Shown here: positions 50,791 to 59,672 of the stretch, piece after piece
Layout: each line of letters begins with the position of its first letter
Numbering within the stretch: position 1 is the stretch's first letter
Source: Moritella sp. 5
Lineage (GTDB): Bacteria > Pseudomonadota > Gammaproteobacteria > Enterobacterales > Moritellaceae
Assembly (NCBI RefSeq): GCF_018219455.1
Contig: NZ_CP056122.1
Location: 620,001 to 684,000 of the forward strand
Reading direction: 5' to 3'
Length of the DNA stretch: 64,000 bases
The notes under the pieces: generated by a model
What the model saw: only the letters and a program-made list of their open reading frames with translations
Told to the model about the DNA's origin: nothing
Databases searched by the model: none
Program-made: the position numbers and the translations under genes

Positions 50791-51171
50791 ATGAAAAAAT
50801 TAGTCGTAGATCTAGATGGAACAATCACTCTAGCTAATACATCTGATTATCAAAATGTTCTTCCAAATATTAGTGTCATTGAACGGCTAAAAGAATACCA
50901 ACAAAAAGGCTTTTCGATTACAATTTTCACAGCTAGAAATATGAGAACATTTGAAGGCAATGTAGGTAAAATTAATATACATACACTACCTATAATAGTG
51001 GAATGGCTAGATAGACATCAGGTACCTTATGATGAAATTATTGTAGGCAAACCTTGGTGTGGACATGACGGTTTCTATATCGATGATCGTGCAATTAGAC
51101 CATCTGAATTTTCAGCGTTGTCTTTAAGTGAAATTAATAATTTATTAGAAGAAGAAAAACAATGTTTTTGA
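50791..51171 (+). CDS. Small HAD-superfamily phosphatase, capsule/surface-glycan type
   Basis: The 126-residue protein has the HAD motif I VDLDGTIT near the N-terminus, motif II in ITIFTARNM, a Lys in VGKPWCG, and the acidic motif IDDRAIRP near the C-terminus. It has no cap domain. Small HAD proteins like this are common in capsule and LPS loci, where they dephosphorylate sugar-phosphate or alcohol-phosphate precursors; the substrate here is unknown. ATG at 50791 is used because AAGG sits 9 bases upstream; the frame opens 15 codons earlier. The next gene overlaps it by 10 bases. Confidence 0.8.
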   Translation: MKKLVVDLDGTITLANTSDYQNVLPNISVIERLKEYQQKGFSITIFTARNMRTFEGNVGKINIHTLPIIVEWLDRHQVPYDEIIVGKPWCGHDGFYIDDRAIRPSEFSALSLSEINNLLEEEKQCF

Positions 51172-52742
51172 TTATGTCGGCAGCTTACATTGAGCAGGAG
51201 TTAAGAGCGGAATTTGGACATATTCCACCAACTTTTTTACCGCTAGGCAATCGTAGATTATTTCAACATCAAATTAATTTGGTTCCTGATGGAAAGAAAA
51301 TTTACATGTCTATCCCAGAATCTTTCCAAGTTTCTCAAGTAGATAAAGATTGGCTTAACAATAAAAAAGTTACAGTGATTCCTATCCCTGATAATCTTGA
51401 ATTGGGGGCATCATTAGTTGCGGTTTTAAATCTGATTGAGGAACCACTCGATCGGTTTTTACATGTACTATTTGGAGATACATTACTGCAACATTTGCCT
51501 CAAGGAGATGATGTCATCGCAATTTCCGGTGCAGTAGATAGTTATGATTGGGCCTATATTAGTAATAATGAACAAAATTTATTTAAAGATGTTGGCAATG
51601 ACTTTAATTCTAAACATCATATCGTAAGCGGTTATTTTAAATTTAGTCAGATTAAAAAAATAATAAGATGTATAACCCTTCATAAGTGGAACTTTCTTGA
51701 TGGTGTTAATGCTTATCACCAGGATGTTGGCTTATCTGTGGTTAAAGCTAAGGGGTGGTTAGACTTTGGCCATGTAAATACCTACTACCGTTCTAAAGCT
51801 GAATTTACAACGCAACGTGCCTTTAATGATTTAATTATAAACCCGAACTGGATAGAAAAATCGAGTTATAAGAAAGAAAAGATACAAGCTGAAGCGCATT
51901 GGTTTGATTCTATTCCCCCTATGCTAAGGTCATTTACTCCACAGTACCTCGGTGACTTGGATGTTAATGATAACTTTAGCTATAGATTAGAATACTTACA
52001 TCATACCTCACTTAATGAATTATTTGTTTTTGCTGAGATATCTTCAGCAGTGTGGACTCAAATTATATCAAGTGCTTTATGCTTTATTGATGCATGTACT
52101 GAGTATCTGAAACCAAATAATGACTCTAGCTCTAATCTTAATGAATTATTTAATCAAAAAACAGAATCAAGAGTGAATCAATATTGCTGCTCTCGAAATT
52201 ATGATAGGCATAAGCAATGGAACTATAACGGAATGGAGCTTTCGTTAGATTTTTTGATTAATCAATCTGAGTTATTCTTGCCCAAGAAAAATGTCACATC
52301 AACAGTGATGCATGGTGATTTTTGTTTTAGTAATATTTTATATGACTTTAGAATCAATAAAATTAAAACTATTGATCCAAGAGGCCTCACCTTTGATAAT
52401 ACACTAACTATATATGGTGATTTTAGATATGATTTAGCTAAGTTAAGTCATTCTATATTAGGTATGTATGATTGGATCATTGCAGGATATTATGATGTTA
52501 ATATTAGTGATGATAATATTGATTTTCATGTTTTTGGATTAAAGAAACATAAAGAAATTCAGCAAATATTTATTAAACTTGTTGAAGAAAAATATGGACT
52601 AACAGCAACGAATTTATATGCGATGCAAATTCAGTTATTTCTTTCTATGTTACCTTTACATGCCGATGAACCAAAGAGGCAGGATGCACTAATGGCGAAT
52701 GCATTTAGATTGTATGAAAAAATGATAGGGTGTGAGCAATGA
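51162..52742 (+). CDS. Two-domain protein: nucleotidyltransferase-like N-terminus fused to an APH/choline-kinase-like C-terminus
   Basis: This 526-residue protein appears to be a fusion. The first 230 residues read as a sugar-nucleotidyltransferase-like fold (PPTFLPLGNRRLFQHQINL, LHVLFGDTLL, and a GYFKFSQI strand), but without the usual Gly-rich signature, so this half may be inactive or accept an unusual substrate. The last 250 residues resemble aminoglycoside or choline kinases, with the catalytic-loop-like VMHGDFCFSNILYDF and the IDPRG metal-binding motif. Together with its neighbours it could prepare and activate a small phosphorylated group for a glycan. It overlaps the HAD gene by 10 bases and the next gene by 4. 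Product unknown. Confidence 0.7.
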   Translation: MFLIMSAAYIEQELRAEFGHIPPTFLPLGNRRLFQHQINLVPDGKKIYMSIPESFQVSQVDKDWLNNKKVTVIPIPDNLELGASLVAVLNLIEEPLDRFLHVLFGDTLLQHLPQGDDVIAISGAVDSYDWAYISNNEQNLFKDVGNDFNSKHHIVSGYFKFSQIKKIIRCITLHKWNFLDGVNAYHQDVGLSVVKAKGWLDFGHVNTYYRSKAEFTTQRAFNDLIINPNWIEKSSYKKEKIQAEAHWFDSIPPMLRSFTPQYLGDLDVNDNFSYRLEYLHHTSLNELFVFAEISSAVWTQIISSALCFIDACTEYLKPNNDSSSNLNELFNQKTESRVNQYCCSRNYDRHKQWNYNGMELSLDFLINQSELFLPKKNVTSTVMHGDFCFSNILYDFRINKIKTIDPRGLTFDNTLTIYGDFRYDLAKLSHSILGMYDWIIAGYYDVNISDDNIDFHVFGLKKHKEIQQIFIKLVEEKYGLTATNLYAMQIQLFLSMLPLHADEPKRQDALMANAFRLYEKMIGCEQ

Positions 52743-53470
52743 TTATTATTCCAATGGCTGGTTTAAGCTCGCGTTTTTTTAAAGCTGGTTATACTCAGCC
52801 AAAATATATGCTTAAATCACATGGTAAAACACTTTTTGATCACTCCGTAGAAAGTTTTAAATACTATTTTAAAACAGAAAAATTCTTATTTATAATTCGT
52901 GATGTATATGAAACGTATGATTTTGTTTTAGAACGCATTAAGGCTCTTGGAATTGTAGATTATCATATTACTATCCTTGAGGGAGAAACTCGAGGGCAGG
53001 CTGAGACCGTCGCTTTAGGTTTAGCTGATATGGAATATGATGGTACAATCACTATTTTTAATATTGATACATTCCGACCTGATTTTAGATTCCCAGATGT
53101 CGCTTTCAAAGGCAAAGGCTATTTAGAAGTATTTAAGGGGGAAGGCGAAAATTGGTCTTTTGCAAAACCTTTAAATAATAATAGTCAGAGGGTCTCAGAA
53201 ACAGCAGAAAAAAGGCCAATATCGGATTTATGTAGTACAGGGTTATATCATTTTTTGAGTGTTAAAGATTATCATTATTGTTACTCCAAATACTGCGACC
53301 TGCCAACAACATCTTGGGAAAAAGGTGAGTTATATATTGCCCCACTCTACAATATCTTGATAAAAGCAGGACTGGAGATAAATTATAATTTAATAGCTCG
53401 CAGTGATGTTGTCTTTTGCGGTACGCCTGATGAGTTTGATGCTTTTGAAGTAGATGGTTATAACCAATAA
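52739..53470 (+). CDS. Nucleotidyltransferase of surface-polysaccharide type
   Basis: The 243-residue protein starts IIIPMAGLSSRFFKAGYTQPKYML, the NTP-transferase signature with GLSSRF in place of GxGTR and the PK pair. It also has GQAETVALGLA and the metal-binding-like FNIDTF. Such enzymes form NDP-activated sugars or polyols. The start ATG overlaps the stop of the fusion gene (ATGA), so translation is coupled. It may supply the activity that the degenerate N-terminal half of its neighbour lacks. Exact nucleotide and substrate cannot be told from sequence. Confidence 0.8.
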   Translation: MIIIPMAGLSSRFFKAGYTQPKYMLKSHGKTLFDHSVESFKYYFKTEKFLFIIRDVYETYDFVLERIKALGIVDYHITILEGETRGQAETVALGLADMEYDGTITIFNIDTFRPDFRFPDVAFKGKGYLEVFKGEGENWSFAKPLNNNSQRVSETAEKRPISDLCSTGLYHFLSVKDYHYCYSKYCDLPTTSWEKGELYIAPLYNILIKAGLEINYNLIARSDVVFCGTPDEFDAFEVDGYNQ

Positions 53471-53500
53471 AAATAGATGTACTCTACTTTAGGGGGGAGG

Positions 53501-54367
53501 ATGAAAAAAGGTTTAGTTATACAAGGGCCGCTTCTATCTAGAGGCAGAACTGGACGAACTATAAATATAGGCTTTAGCAAAGTAACTGAAACTGACGTTG
53601 TAGATTATGATTGTGTAGCAAATATAGCGAACATTTATAATGAGTTTAAAGATATTTATGATCATATTATTTGTGTAACTTGGAATACCGAAGACAGGTC
53701 CAAGCTAAAAGATGTGATTACTATTCTCGGTGAGGAAAGTGTCTTAATACTAGATGATAAGACAAAGAAAATTAACTCACGAGGCCCAATTATTAGTGAT
53801 AATAATAAATATCGGCAGTTCTTTTCTACGCAAAAGGGACTAGATTTACTTTCTCAGTTAGGGTGTGAGCTTGCTGTAAAAGTTAGAACCGATCAATTCT
53901 CAAATTATGACTGTTTGCTTGACGTTGCACTAGAATCAATTAAACACAATAAAGTTGTAGTTCCTTGGATGAATACTAGTAATATCCTTGAAGCAGATGA
54001 ACTTCCCGACCTTTATTTTGCCGGAGAAGTTTCATTACTAAATAAACTTTGTTCACACTACTTAGAGTCTAAAGAAGTTGATAGATTAGTACATAAAGAT
54101 TTATTTTATTGCTGGTCTAGTTATTTAGGAACAAAAACGTTAGTACCGCTAAAATTAATGAAGAAAATCAAAATTAATTTGTTTAAATTTAACTACGTGA
54201 CTAATTCTTGGATTAACAACTTTACACCCGGCCCTGAAACTATATTAAAGAATATGACTTGGCGAGGAGAAAGGGTAACTAACTTTGCTGAAGATAAATT
54301 ATTCTTGAATAATTTGGAATCAAAAGAAGATTTTAAACAAATAATTTTAAACAAGTTTAAGCGTTAG
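53501..54367 (+). CDS. WavE-like glycosyltransferase family protein
   Basis: The sequence opens GLVIQGPLLSRGRTGRTI, has HIICVTWNTE and DDKTKKINSRGPIISDNNKYRQFFSTQKGLDLL, then the LAVKVRTDQ block, the pattern of the WavE family named after a V. cholerae LPS-core gene. A G-rich site (GGGGGGAGG, 53492-53500) abuts the ATG at 53501; an ATG at 53477 is also in frame and would add 8 residues. The stop TAG at 54365-54367 shares its last base with the duplicated deoD fragment, so the natural C-terminus may have been cut at the recombination junction. Substrate unknown. Confidence 0.7.
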   Translation: MKKGLVIQGPLLSRGRTGRTINIGFSKVTETDVVDYDCVANIANIYNEFKDIYDHIICVTWNTEDRSKLKDVITILGEESVLILDDKTKKINSRGPIISDNNKYRQFFSTQKGLDLLSQLGCELAVKVRTDQFSNYDCLLDVALESIKHNKVVVPWMNTSNILEADELPDLYFAGEVSLLNKLCSHYLESKEVDRLVHKDLFYCWSSYLGTKTLVPLKLMKKIKINLFKFNYVTNSWINNFTPGPETILKNMTWRGERVTNFAEDKLFLNNLESKEDFKQIILNKFKR

Positions 54368-54474
54368 TATCTGATCATATACGTACCGGTGAAGTTACTA
54401 CGGCATAAGAATGTCAATTAACTTTCAATGATATGATCATCATGGCTCTCGAGTCTGTGTTAATCGAAGATTAA
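54367..54474 (+). pseudogene. deoD: Decayed duplicate of the deoD 3' end
   Basis: These 108 bases align without gaps to 50395-50502, the last 108 bases of deoD, with 9 differences (about 92 percent identity). Seven of the nine are silent third-base changes; the others make an in-frame TAA stop (GAA to TAA) and a Cys for Arg codon. The silent bias shows it diverged while still under selection in a real deoD gene and decayed afterwards. It marks the right edge of the island. Confidence 0.93.
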
Positions 54475-54491
54475 AAAAATTATTGTTGAGC

Positions 54492-54525
54492 AATGCCCGC
54501 TTATGGATATTGGCGGACATTTTTA
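54492..54525 (+). terminator. Probable ancestral deo operon terminator
   Basis: AATGCCCGC (54492-54500) pairs with GCGGACATT (54513-54521) with one mismatch, followed by TTTTAT. It lies 17 bases after the decayed deoD stop, where the resident deoD terminator would be expected before the insertion. Up to the ettA start nothing else is evident. Confidence 0.8.
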
Positions 54526-54672
54526 TTTCTGCTTTTATTCTACATTTTTTATATTAGATAATCGTGCTGAATATCACCGCTCTCCTGTGTGGAGTTGATG
54601 AATACTTGTATCAACAGCATCCAAGGTTTAAACTTATCCCACATTCCTTATTCCTTGTTAAAAGAGAACATA

Positions 54673-56343
54673 ATGGCTGGTCCTCAGTTTATCTATTCGA
54701 TGCACCGTGTTGGCAAAATTGTGCCACCGAAGCGTCAAATTCTTAAAGACATCTCGCTTAGTTTTTACCCTGGCGCTAAAATTGGCGTATTGGGTCTAAA
54801 TGGCTCTGGTAAATCAAGCTTATTACGTATTATGGCTGGCGTAGATCAAGACTTCGAAGGTGAAGCTCGTCCATTAGCAGGTACTAAAATTGGTTACTTA
54901 CCGCAAGAACCTGTACTGGATCTAGAAAAAACAGTTCGTGAAGTTGTTGAAGAAGCGATTTCAGAACTGAAAGATGCTATGGCTGGTCTCGACCAAGTTT
55001 ATGCTGATTATGCAGAACCTGACGCTGATTTTGATAAGCTAGCGAAGAAACAAGAAAAGTTTGAATCTATCATTCAAGCGCACGATGGTCACAACATCGA
55101 AAACCAACTAGAGCGTGCTGCAGATGCATTACGTTTACCTGAATGGGACACTAAAATTAAAGTCCTATCGGGTGGTGAACGTCGACGTGTTGCTATCTGT
55201 CGTTTGTTATTAGAAAAACCAGACATGTTATTACTAGACGAACCAACCAACCACTTGGATGCTGAGTCTGTGGCTTGGTTAGAACGTTTCCTACATGATT
55301 ATGAAGGTACTGTTGTTGCGATTACGCATGATAGGTATTTCCTTGATAATGTTGCGGGTTGGATCTTAGAGCTTGACCGTGGTGAAGGTATTCCATGGGA
55401 AGGTAACTACTCTTCTTGGTTAGAACAGAAAGATGCGCGTCTAGAACAAGAAGCATCGCAAGAAAGTGCACGCAAAAAATCGATTGAAAAAGAACTTGAA
55501 TGGGTTCGTTCAAATCCAAAAGGTCGTCAAGCGAAAAGTAAAGCGCGTATGGCTCGTTTTGAAGAGCTTAATCAATCAGATTATCAACGTCGTAACGAAA
55601 CCAATGAACTGTTCATCCCACCGGGTGAGCGTTTAGGTGACAAAGTCATTGACGTTGAAAATCTAGGTAAAGCGTATGACGGTCGTGTATTAATTGATAA
55701 CTTGTCATTCTCTATGCCAAAAGGCGCAATTGTTGGTATTATCGGTCCCAATGGTGCTGGTAAGTCAACACTATTCAAAATGCTAGATGGCAGCGAGTCT
55801 CCAGACTCTGGTTCGGTTTCAGTGGGTGAATCAGTAAAACTAGCAAGTGTAGATCAGTTCCGTGATCACATGAACGGTGATAATACTGTATGGCAGGAAC
55901 TGTCAGATGGCTTAGATATTATCAAAGTTGGTAATACTGAAATGTCATCACGTGCTTACTGTAGTCGTTTTAACTTCAAAGGTACTGATCAGCAAAAACG
56001 TGTTGGTCAGCTGTCTGGTGGTGAACGTGGTCGTTTACACCTTGCTAAGCTTTTACAGTCTGGCGGTAACGTGATCCTACTGGATGAGCCAACCAATGAC
56101 TTGGATATCGAGACACTACGTGCACTTGAAGAAGCTATTCTCGAGTTCCCTGGTTGTGCGATGGTTATTTCCCATGACCGTTGGTTCCTTGATCGTATTG
56201 CGACGCATATCCTAGATTACCGTGATGAAGGTAAAGTGAACTTCTACGAAGGTAACTACACAGATTACGAAGCATGGTTGAAGAAAACCTTAGGGCCAGA
56301 AGCGGCACAACCACACCGTATTAAATACAAACGCATTAGTTAA
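54673..56343 (+). CDS. ettA: Energy-dependent translational throttle EttA (ABC-F ATPase)
   Basis: EttA binds the ribosomal E site and gates the first elongation step in response to the ATP/ADP ratio. It has two ABC domains: Walker A GLNGSGKS at 41-48 and GPNGAGKS at 358-365, signatures LSGGERRRVAICR and LSGGERGRLHLAK, and both DEPTNHLD and DEPTNDLD Walker B motifs. The P-site tRNA interaction motif linker (ERELEWVRSNPKGRQAKSKAR-like) lies between them, beginning KSIEKELEWVRSNPKGRQAK. The frame is open from 54589, but ATG at 54673 gives the standard 556 residues starting AGPQFIYSMHRVGK. Confidence 0.96.
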   Translation: MAGPQFIYSMHRVGKIVPPKRQILKDISLSFYPGAKIGVLGLNGSGKSSLLRIMAGVDQDFEGEARPLAGTKIGYLPQEPVLDLEKTVREVVEEAISELKDAMAGLDQVYADYAEPDADFDKLAKKQEKFESIIQAHDGHNIENQLERAADALRLPEWDTKIKVLSGGERRRVAICRLLLEKPDMLLLDEPTNHLDAESVAWLERFLHDYEGTVVAITHDRYFLDNVAGWILELDRGEGIPWEGNYSSWLEQKDARLEQEASQESARKKSIEKELEWVRSNPKGRQAKSKARMARFEELNQSDYQRRNETNELFIPPGERLGDKVIDVENLGKAYDGRVLIDNLSFSMPKGAIVGIIGPNGAGKSTLFKMLDGSESPDSGSVSVGESVKLASVDQFRDHMNGDNTVWQELSDGLDIIKVGNTEMSSRAYCSRFNFKGTDQQKRVGQLSGGERGRLHLAKLLQSGGNVILLDEPTNDLDIETLRALEEAILEFPGCAMVISHDRWFLDRIATHILDYRDEGKVNFYEGNYTDYEAWLKKTLGPEAAQPHRIKYKRIS

Positions 56344-56390
56344 TTTTGTCGTCATTTTTGACTAAATAACGACAAATGTGAATTAAGAGT

Positions 56391-56426
56391 AAAAGCCTGT
56401 AATTATGATATTACGGGCTTTTTTTT
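56391..56426 (+). terminator. Terminator after ettA
   Basis: AAAAGCCTGTAAT (56391-56403) pairs with ATTACGGGCTTTT (56410-56422) with one wobble, then T to 56426. Confidence 0.92.
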
Positions 56427-56612
56427 GCTTGTTTTATTCACTACGTATAACGCCTTTATCTTTAAATTGCGATGAGGTGTGGTTATTGCTCTGATTTAGA
56501 ATGGTAAATAAGTTGTTGTTCGTTAGGTGTTTGTGGTGAAATTTTGATTTCGATTTAACAACTTGGCAGAATGGCGACACAATATAAATAATGGATTATT
56601 TATGGATTATTT

Positions 56613-56992
56613 ATGGATTTGGACCGCTTTAAGCTAGTCAACGACCGCTATGGGCATGCGGCAGGAGATGACTACTTATTGCCGCTGCGCAGCGTATGTC
56701 TCGTTTACTTGGCGGGCCTGGTGAGTTATTAACGCGGTTAGGTGGAGATGAGTTTGTGGTTTTATTGCCAAATTCGAATCTCCGTTATGCTGGTCAGCTA
56801 AGTGACCTAATCGAACGTACTTTATTGCAATCATTTGCCTTATCCGTGTGTAATGTATCTATCGGTATTAGTATTGGTTATAGCGTTTATCACCACGATA
56901 TGAGTGCTGATGAGCTATTAACAGGTGCTGATAACCAGATGTACGAAATAAAAAGTGAGCATCATCAAAAAAGAAAGCAAATAGTCTGTTAA
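56613..56992 (+). pseudogene. Truncated, frameshifted GGDEF-domain gene
   Basis: The frame from 56613 reads MDLDRFKLVNDRYGHAAGDDYLL, the first conserved block of a GGDEF domain, then breaks near 56676-56682, where one base seems to be missing (TTATTGCCGCT). The +2 frame continues AAAQRMSRLLGG, RLGGDEFVVLLP and the rest of the domain to a stop at 56990-56992. The active-site GGDEF is intact, but no N-terminal sensor or the first half of the domain is present upstream. A short tandem repeat of ATGGATTATTT (56591-56612) sits at the break. The flanks (56427-56612 and 56993-57221) hold nothing else recognisable. Confidence 0.8.
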
Positions 56993-57221
56993 GTGGCACT
57001 TATTTTGCTTGTTTCACGTTATTATCTATTACTTGACGCTTTGTACGTGTACTCAGTAGTAACGTGCAGACTTTTTCCTGTAAATAACGATGGTCGTGTT
57101 TTCTATGTCATCTCATACTGATGCATTTAACCGTCGCTTATTTTAGCTGTACTTATTTTAGTCGTAAGTGTCTAGCCGTAATAGTTGTATTCATTTTCCA
57201 ATTTAAGCAGTGATCGCCAGC

Positions 57222-59582
57222 ATGGAATTATCTCATTACACCGACATAATTAAAAAATTAACGACCTTGTATCATGAACCTGATTTTAGTCTTTTGTTCG
57301 CACAGTTGACTGAAGGTGAAACGAACAGTAAACGTTTTTTGATCAAGATGGAGGTCAATCGCCTTTCTGCGCCCACACGACGGATCCTCGATTTTCGTCA
57401 ACGTGGTGACAGTGGCGCGGTAGCGTATGAGTATGATGGTATTTTACATCACATTAATCCGGTCGAAATTAAGTTTTTAGAAACATTGTTAGCTCAGCAC
57501 CAAGGTAATTATACGCTGGGTATCTATGAAGAAGTATTGGATTTTCATCAACGTGAACGTAGTAAACCAGTAAATGAGCGCAATGTTATAACGGTTGAAC
57601 CCACGGCTAAATTTGCGGTCGATCCGATTCAGTATGCGTCATATTTTGTGCGTGACGAAGAGCGTATGCACTACAGTTCAGCGATAAAAATGCGGTTTGG
57701 CGACCGTGTTATTGATGCCATGACCTCTGATTTATCCACCAGTGGCATTAAAGTTAAAGTGAATAAAAATCACGCCATTGTGACAGGCAGTTTAGTGAAT
57801 GTGAACTTTTCGAGCTTACGTCAAGAATATGCTAACCATTTATTACGTGATTTTTTTGCTTATAAACTCATGGGCATCGATGAAGAAGAGAAGTTTGATT
57901 ATTTACGCTTAATGCGGATTGACGAAAATAATGAATTAGATACCTTTATCAGTAAATTGATCGCGCAAAATAAAAGTAAATACAAAGTTAACGTCCGTTA
58001 TCAGGAAGAGAATGTTGTTGTAAAAGGGTATGAACAGTTTTTTTTACCGCGTATGTCAGGCTTACCCCTGTATATCTCGGGTGATGAACAGCCTGTATTG
58101 AGTCATTTGTTGTTGAATGAAAATAATCGTGGTGTATACGATTATTGGATCAATGAAGAATCTAAAAGTCAGCTTGAAGCATGTTGGCAGACAGATTGGA
58201 TGCAAGGGCTATTACAAACCAAGAAAAGTATCGAAACGACTATTTACAGTTTTTATTATACGCAGAATGGGCGCTTGTACTTTTACGCCGCCGACGCGAT
58301 TAGCTTGGCTAAGTCAGGTTTGAAAGCCTTATTTTTGTCTTTTGCTTGTCAACGTCCTAATTTCAGAGCATTTAAATTTTCATTATACCCGTCAGCATTT
58401 GATGAAAAGAAACATTTACTGGAAGCTGAATGTCACCAACAGCCGATAGGGTCGACAATGCTCGCGGCATTACAAGATATTCGTTGGGTTGGGTTGCTGC
58501 AAGATATTACCAATGAAAATATTCTGAATGATTATAAAGCGTATGCGCAGCACAGTAGTGACTTTAACCTGCTGCATCAATATCGTTTACCGGCTGCGGA
58601 TCAACGCGCGATATTAGCCCAGTTTAAGTTTGTACAACTGCGTAAAGAAGCTCGATTCAGTTACAAAACGGCGATTGTAGTGAGTCATACCGAACGTAGT
58701 ATTAAAGGTTGGAGTAATGATTTTTCGACTGAAGGATTACAGATCGAACTAGAATCGCCGTTGGATGTGCAGATCGGTCATCGCGTTTACCTTGAACTGC
58801 CGATGTTACAAAAACTGTCGAAGAAAGTAGCGCTTGCCAATTTACCTTACAGTGTTGTTGGCTGTAATAAAGCGAAAACAATTCTACACTTGCAGATTGT
58901 CGGCGATAAAGAGGCGCATATTGGCTGTAAATTTTTTAGTTTGTTAATCCGTAGCAATAAAGACAAGTTAAAAAGTACCCCAGAGCCAACGCAATCACCG
59001 GGTGTCACGGCAGTATTACGGAATATGTATTGTCAGCATTTAGCGACCATGCCCTTGTATATTCATAAGGTAAACACGAGTTATCAGATGGACAGGATAG
59101 GCATTAGCCCGAACGAAAACAGTTTGGCACCACTGTTTGAATATTTTGGTCAAGCTGAATCCCGCTATAATTTGTACCCTTTGTTATCAGATAATAATAT
59201 TAAACAGGTGTTCGATGATGCATTAGCCGGGTTAGAACCCACTTATCGCCCTTGGCAGCAGGTGCTTTATATTACGATCGCAACCAGTGATTCGGTAGTC
59301 ACAACGCGATTTGAAAAAGATTTTAGTGATGAGCATGAACGCCGTCAGTTCATTACCCATAGTTTACAAAAAGGCGCTTTCTTTGCGATCCAAGTGATGC
59401 TGTCTCGTACTGGGCGGCCGGATATGGAATACATTGAAAAAGAACTTAACTACGTCAGCCATTATGCGATACACAGAGCACAAAAGCTTGAAGACGAATT
59501 ATGGAGTGTACGCGGAGTGGTGGATCTGATTGATGTGTCTGATGAGTTGTTATATAGACTAGGCCTACGCCGCATGCGTTAA
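57222..59582 (+). CDS. Large protein with two PilZ (cyclic di-GMP receptor) domains
   Basis: This 786-residue, apparently soluble protein has two PilZ-type cyclic di-GMP binding signatures. The first has RDEER at 144-148 followed by DLSTSG at 170-175; the second has RKEAR at 474-478 followed by DFSTEG at 500-505. Both fit the RxxxR plus D/NxSxxG rule. The regions between and after are alpha/beta with no catalytic motif I recognise. Vibrios carry a protein of this size and layout next to serB, as here. A GTG at 57210 is also in frame; neither start has a good ribosome-binding site. It probably links cyclic di-GMP to motility or surface behaviour. Confidence 0.87.
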   Translation: MELSHYTDIIKKLTTLYHEPDFSLLFAQLTEGETNSKRFLIKMEVNRLSAPTRRILDFRQRGDSGAVAYEYDGILHHINPVEIKFLETLLAQHQGNYTLGIYEEVLDFHQRERSKPVNERNVITVEPTAKFAVDPIQYASYFVRDEERMHYSSAIKMRFGDRVIDAMTSDLSTSGIKVKVNKNHAIVTGSLVNVNFSSLRQEYANHLLRDFFAYKLMGIDEEEKFDYLRLMRIDENNELDTFISKLIAQNKSKYKVNVRYQEENVVVKGYEQFFLPRMSGLPLYISGDEQPVLSHLLLNENNRGVYDYWINEESKSQLEACWQTDWMQGLLQTKKSIETTIYSFYYTQNGRLYFYAADAISLAKSGLKALFLSFACQRPNFRAFKFSLYPSAFDEKKHLLEAECHQQPIGSTMLAALQDIRWVGLLQDITNENILNDYKAYAQHSSDFNLLHQYRLPAADQRAILAQFKFVQLRKEARFSYKTAIVVSHTERSIKGWSNDFSTEGLQIELESPLDVQIGHRVYLELPMLQKLSKKVALANLPYSVVGCNKAKTILHLQIVGDKEAHIGCKFFSLLIRSNKDKLKSTPEPTQSPGVTAVLRNMYCQHLATMPLYIHKVNTSYQMDRIGISPNENSLAPLFEYFGQAESRYNLYPLLSDNNIKQVFDDALAGLEPTYRPWQQVLYITIATSDSVVTTRFEKDFSDEHERRQFITHSLQKGAFFAIQVMLSRTGRPDMEYIEKELNYVSHYAIHRAQKLEDELWSVRGVVDLIDVSDELLYRLGLRRMR

Positions 59583-59672
59583 TGAGCACTGCTCTATTTG
59601 TTGTTCGGCGATTGATTAATAGAGTCCACGTAAACAACCGCTAACGTGGACGCCTATTTGCTTTAGATTAGG

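Larger units (their letters stand above)
50503..54366. other. AT-rich genomic island inserted at the deoD 3' end
   Basis: Between intact deoD and a second copy of its 3' end lies about 3.9 kb that looks clearly more AT-rich than its neighbours and holds four tightly packed genes of surface-polysaccharide type. No integrase, transposase or tRNA is seen. The deoD tail at the right junction differs from the intact tail mostly at silent positions, so it is a divergent allele, which fits acquisition from a relative by homologous recombination. Confidence 0.75.

Noticed and set aside
50503-54474. Island as an insertion sequence or integrase-driven element
   Set aside because: No transposase or integrase gene, no terminal inverted repeats, and the duplicated end is a diverged gene tail, not a short target-site duplication.
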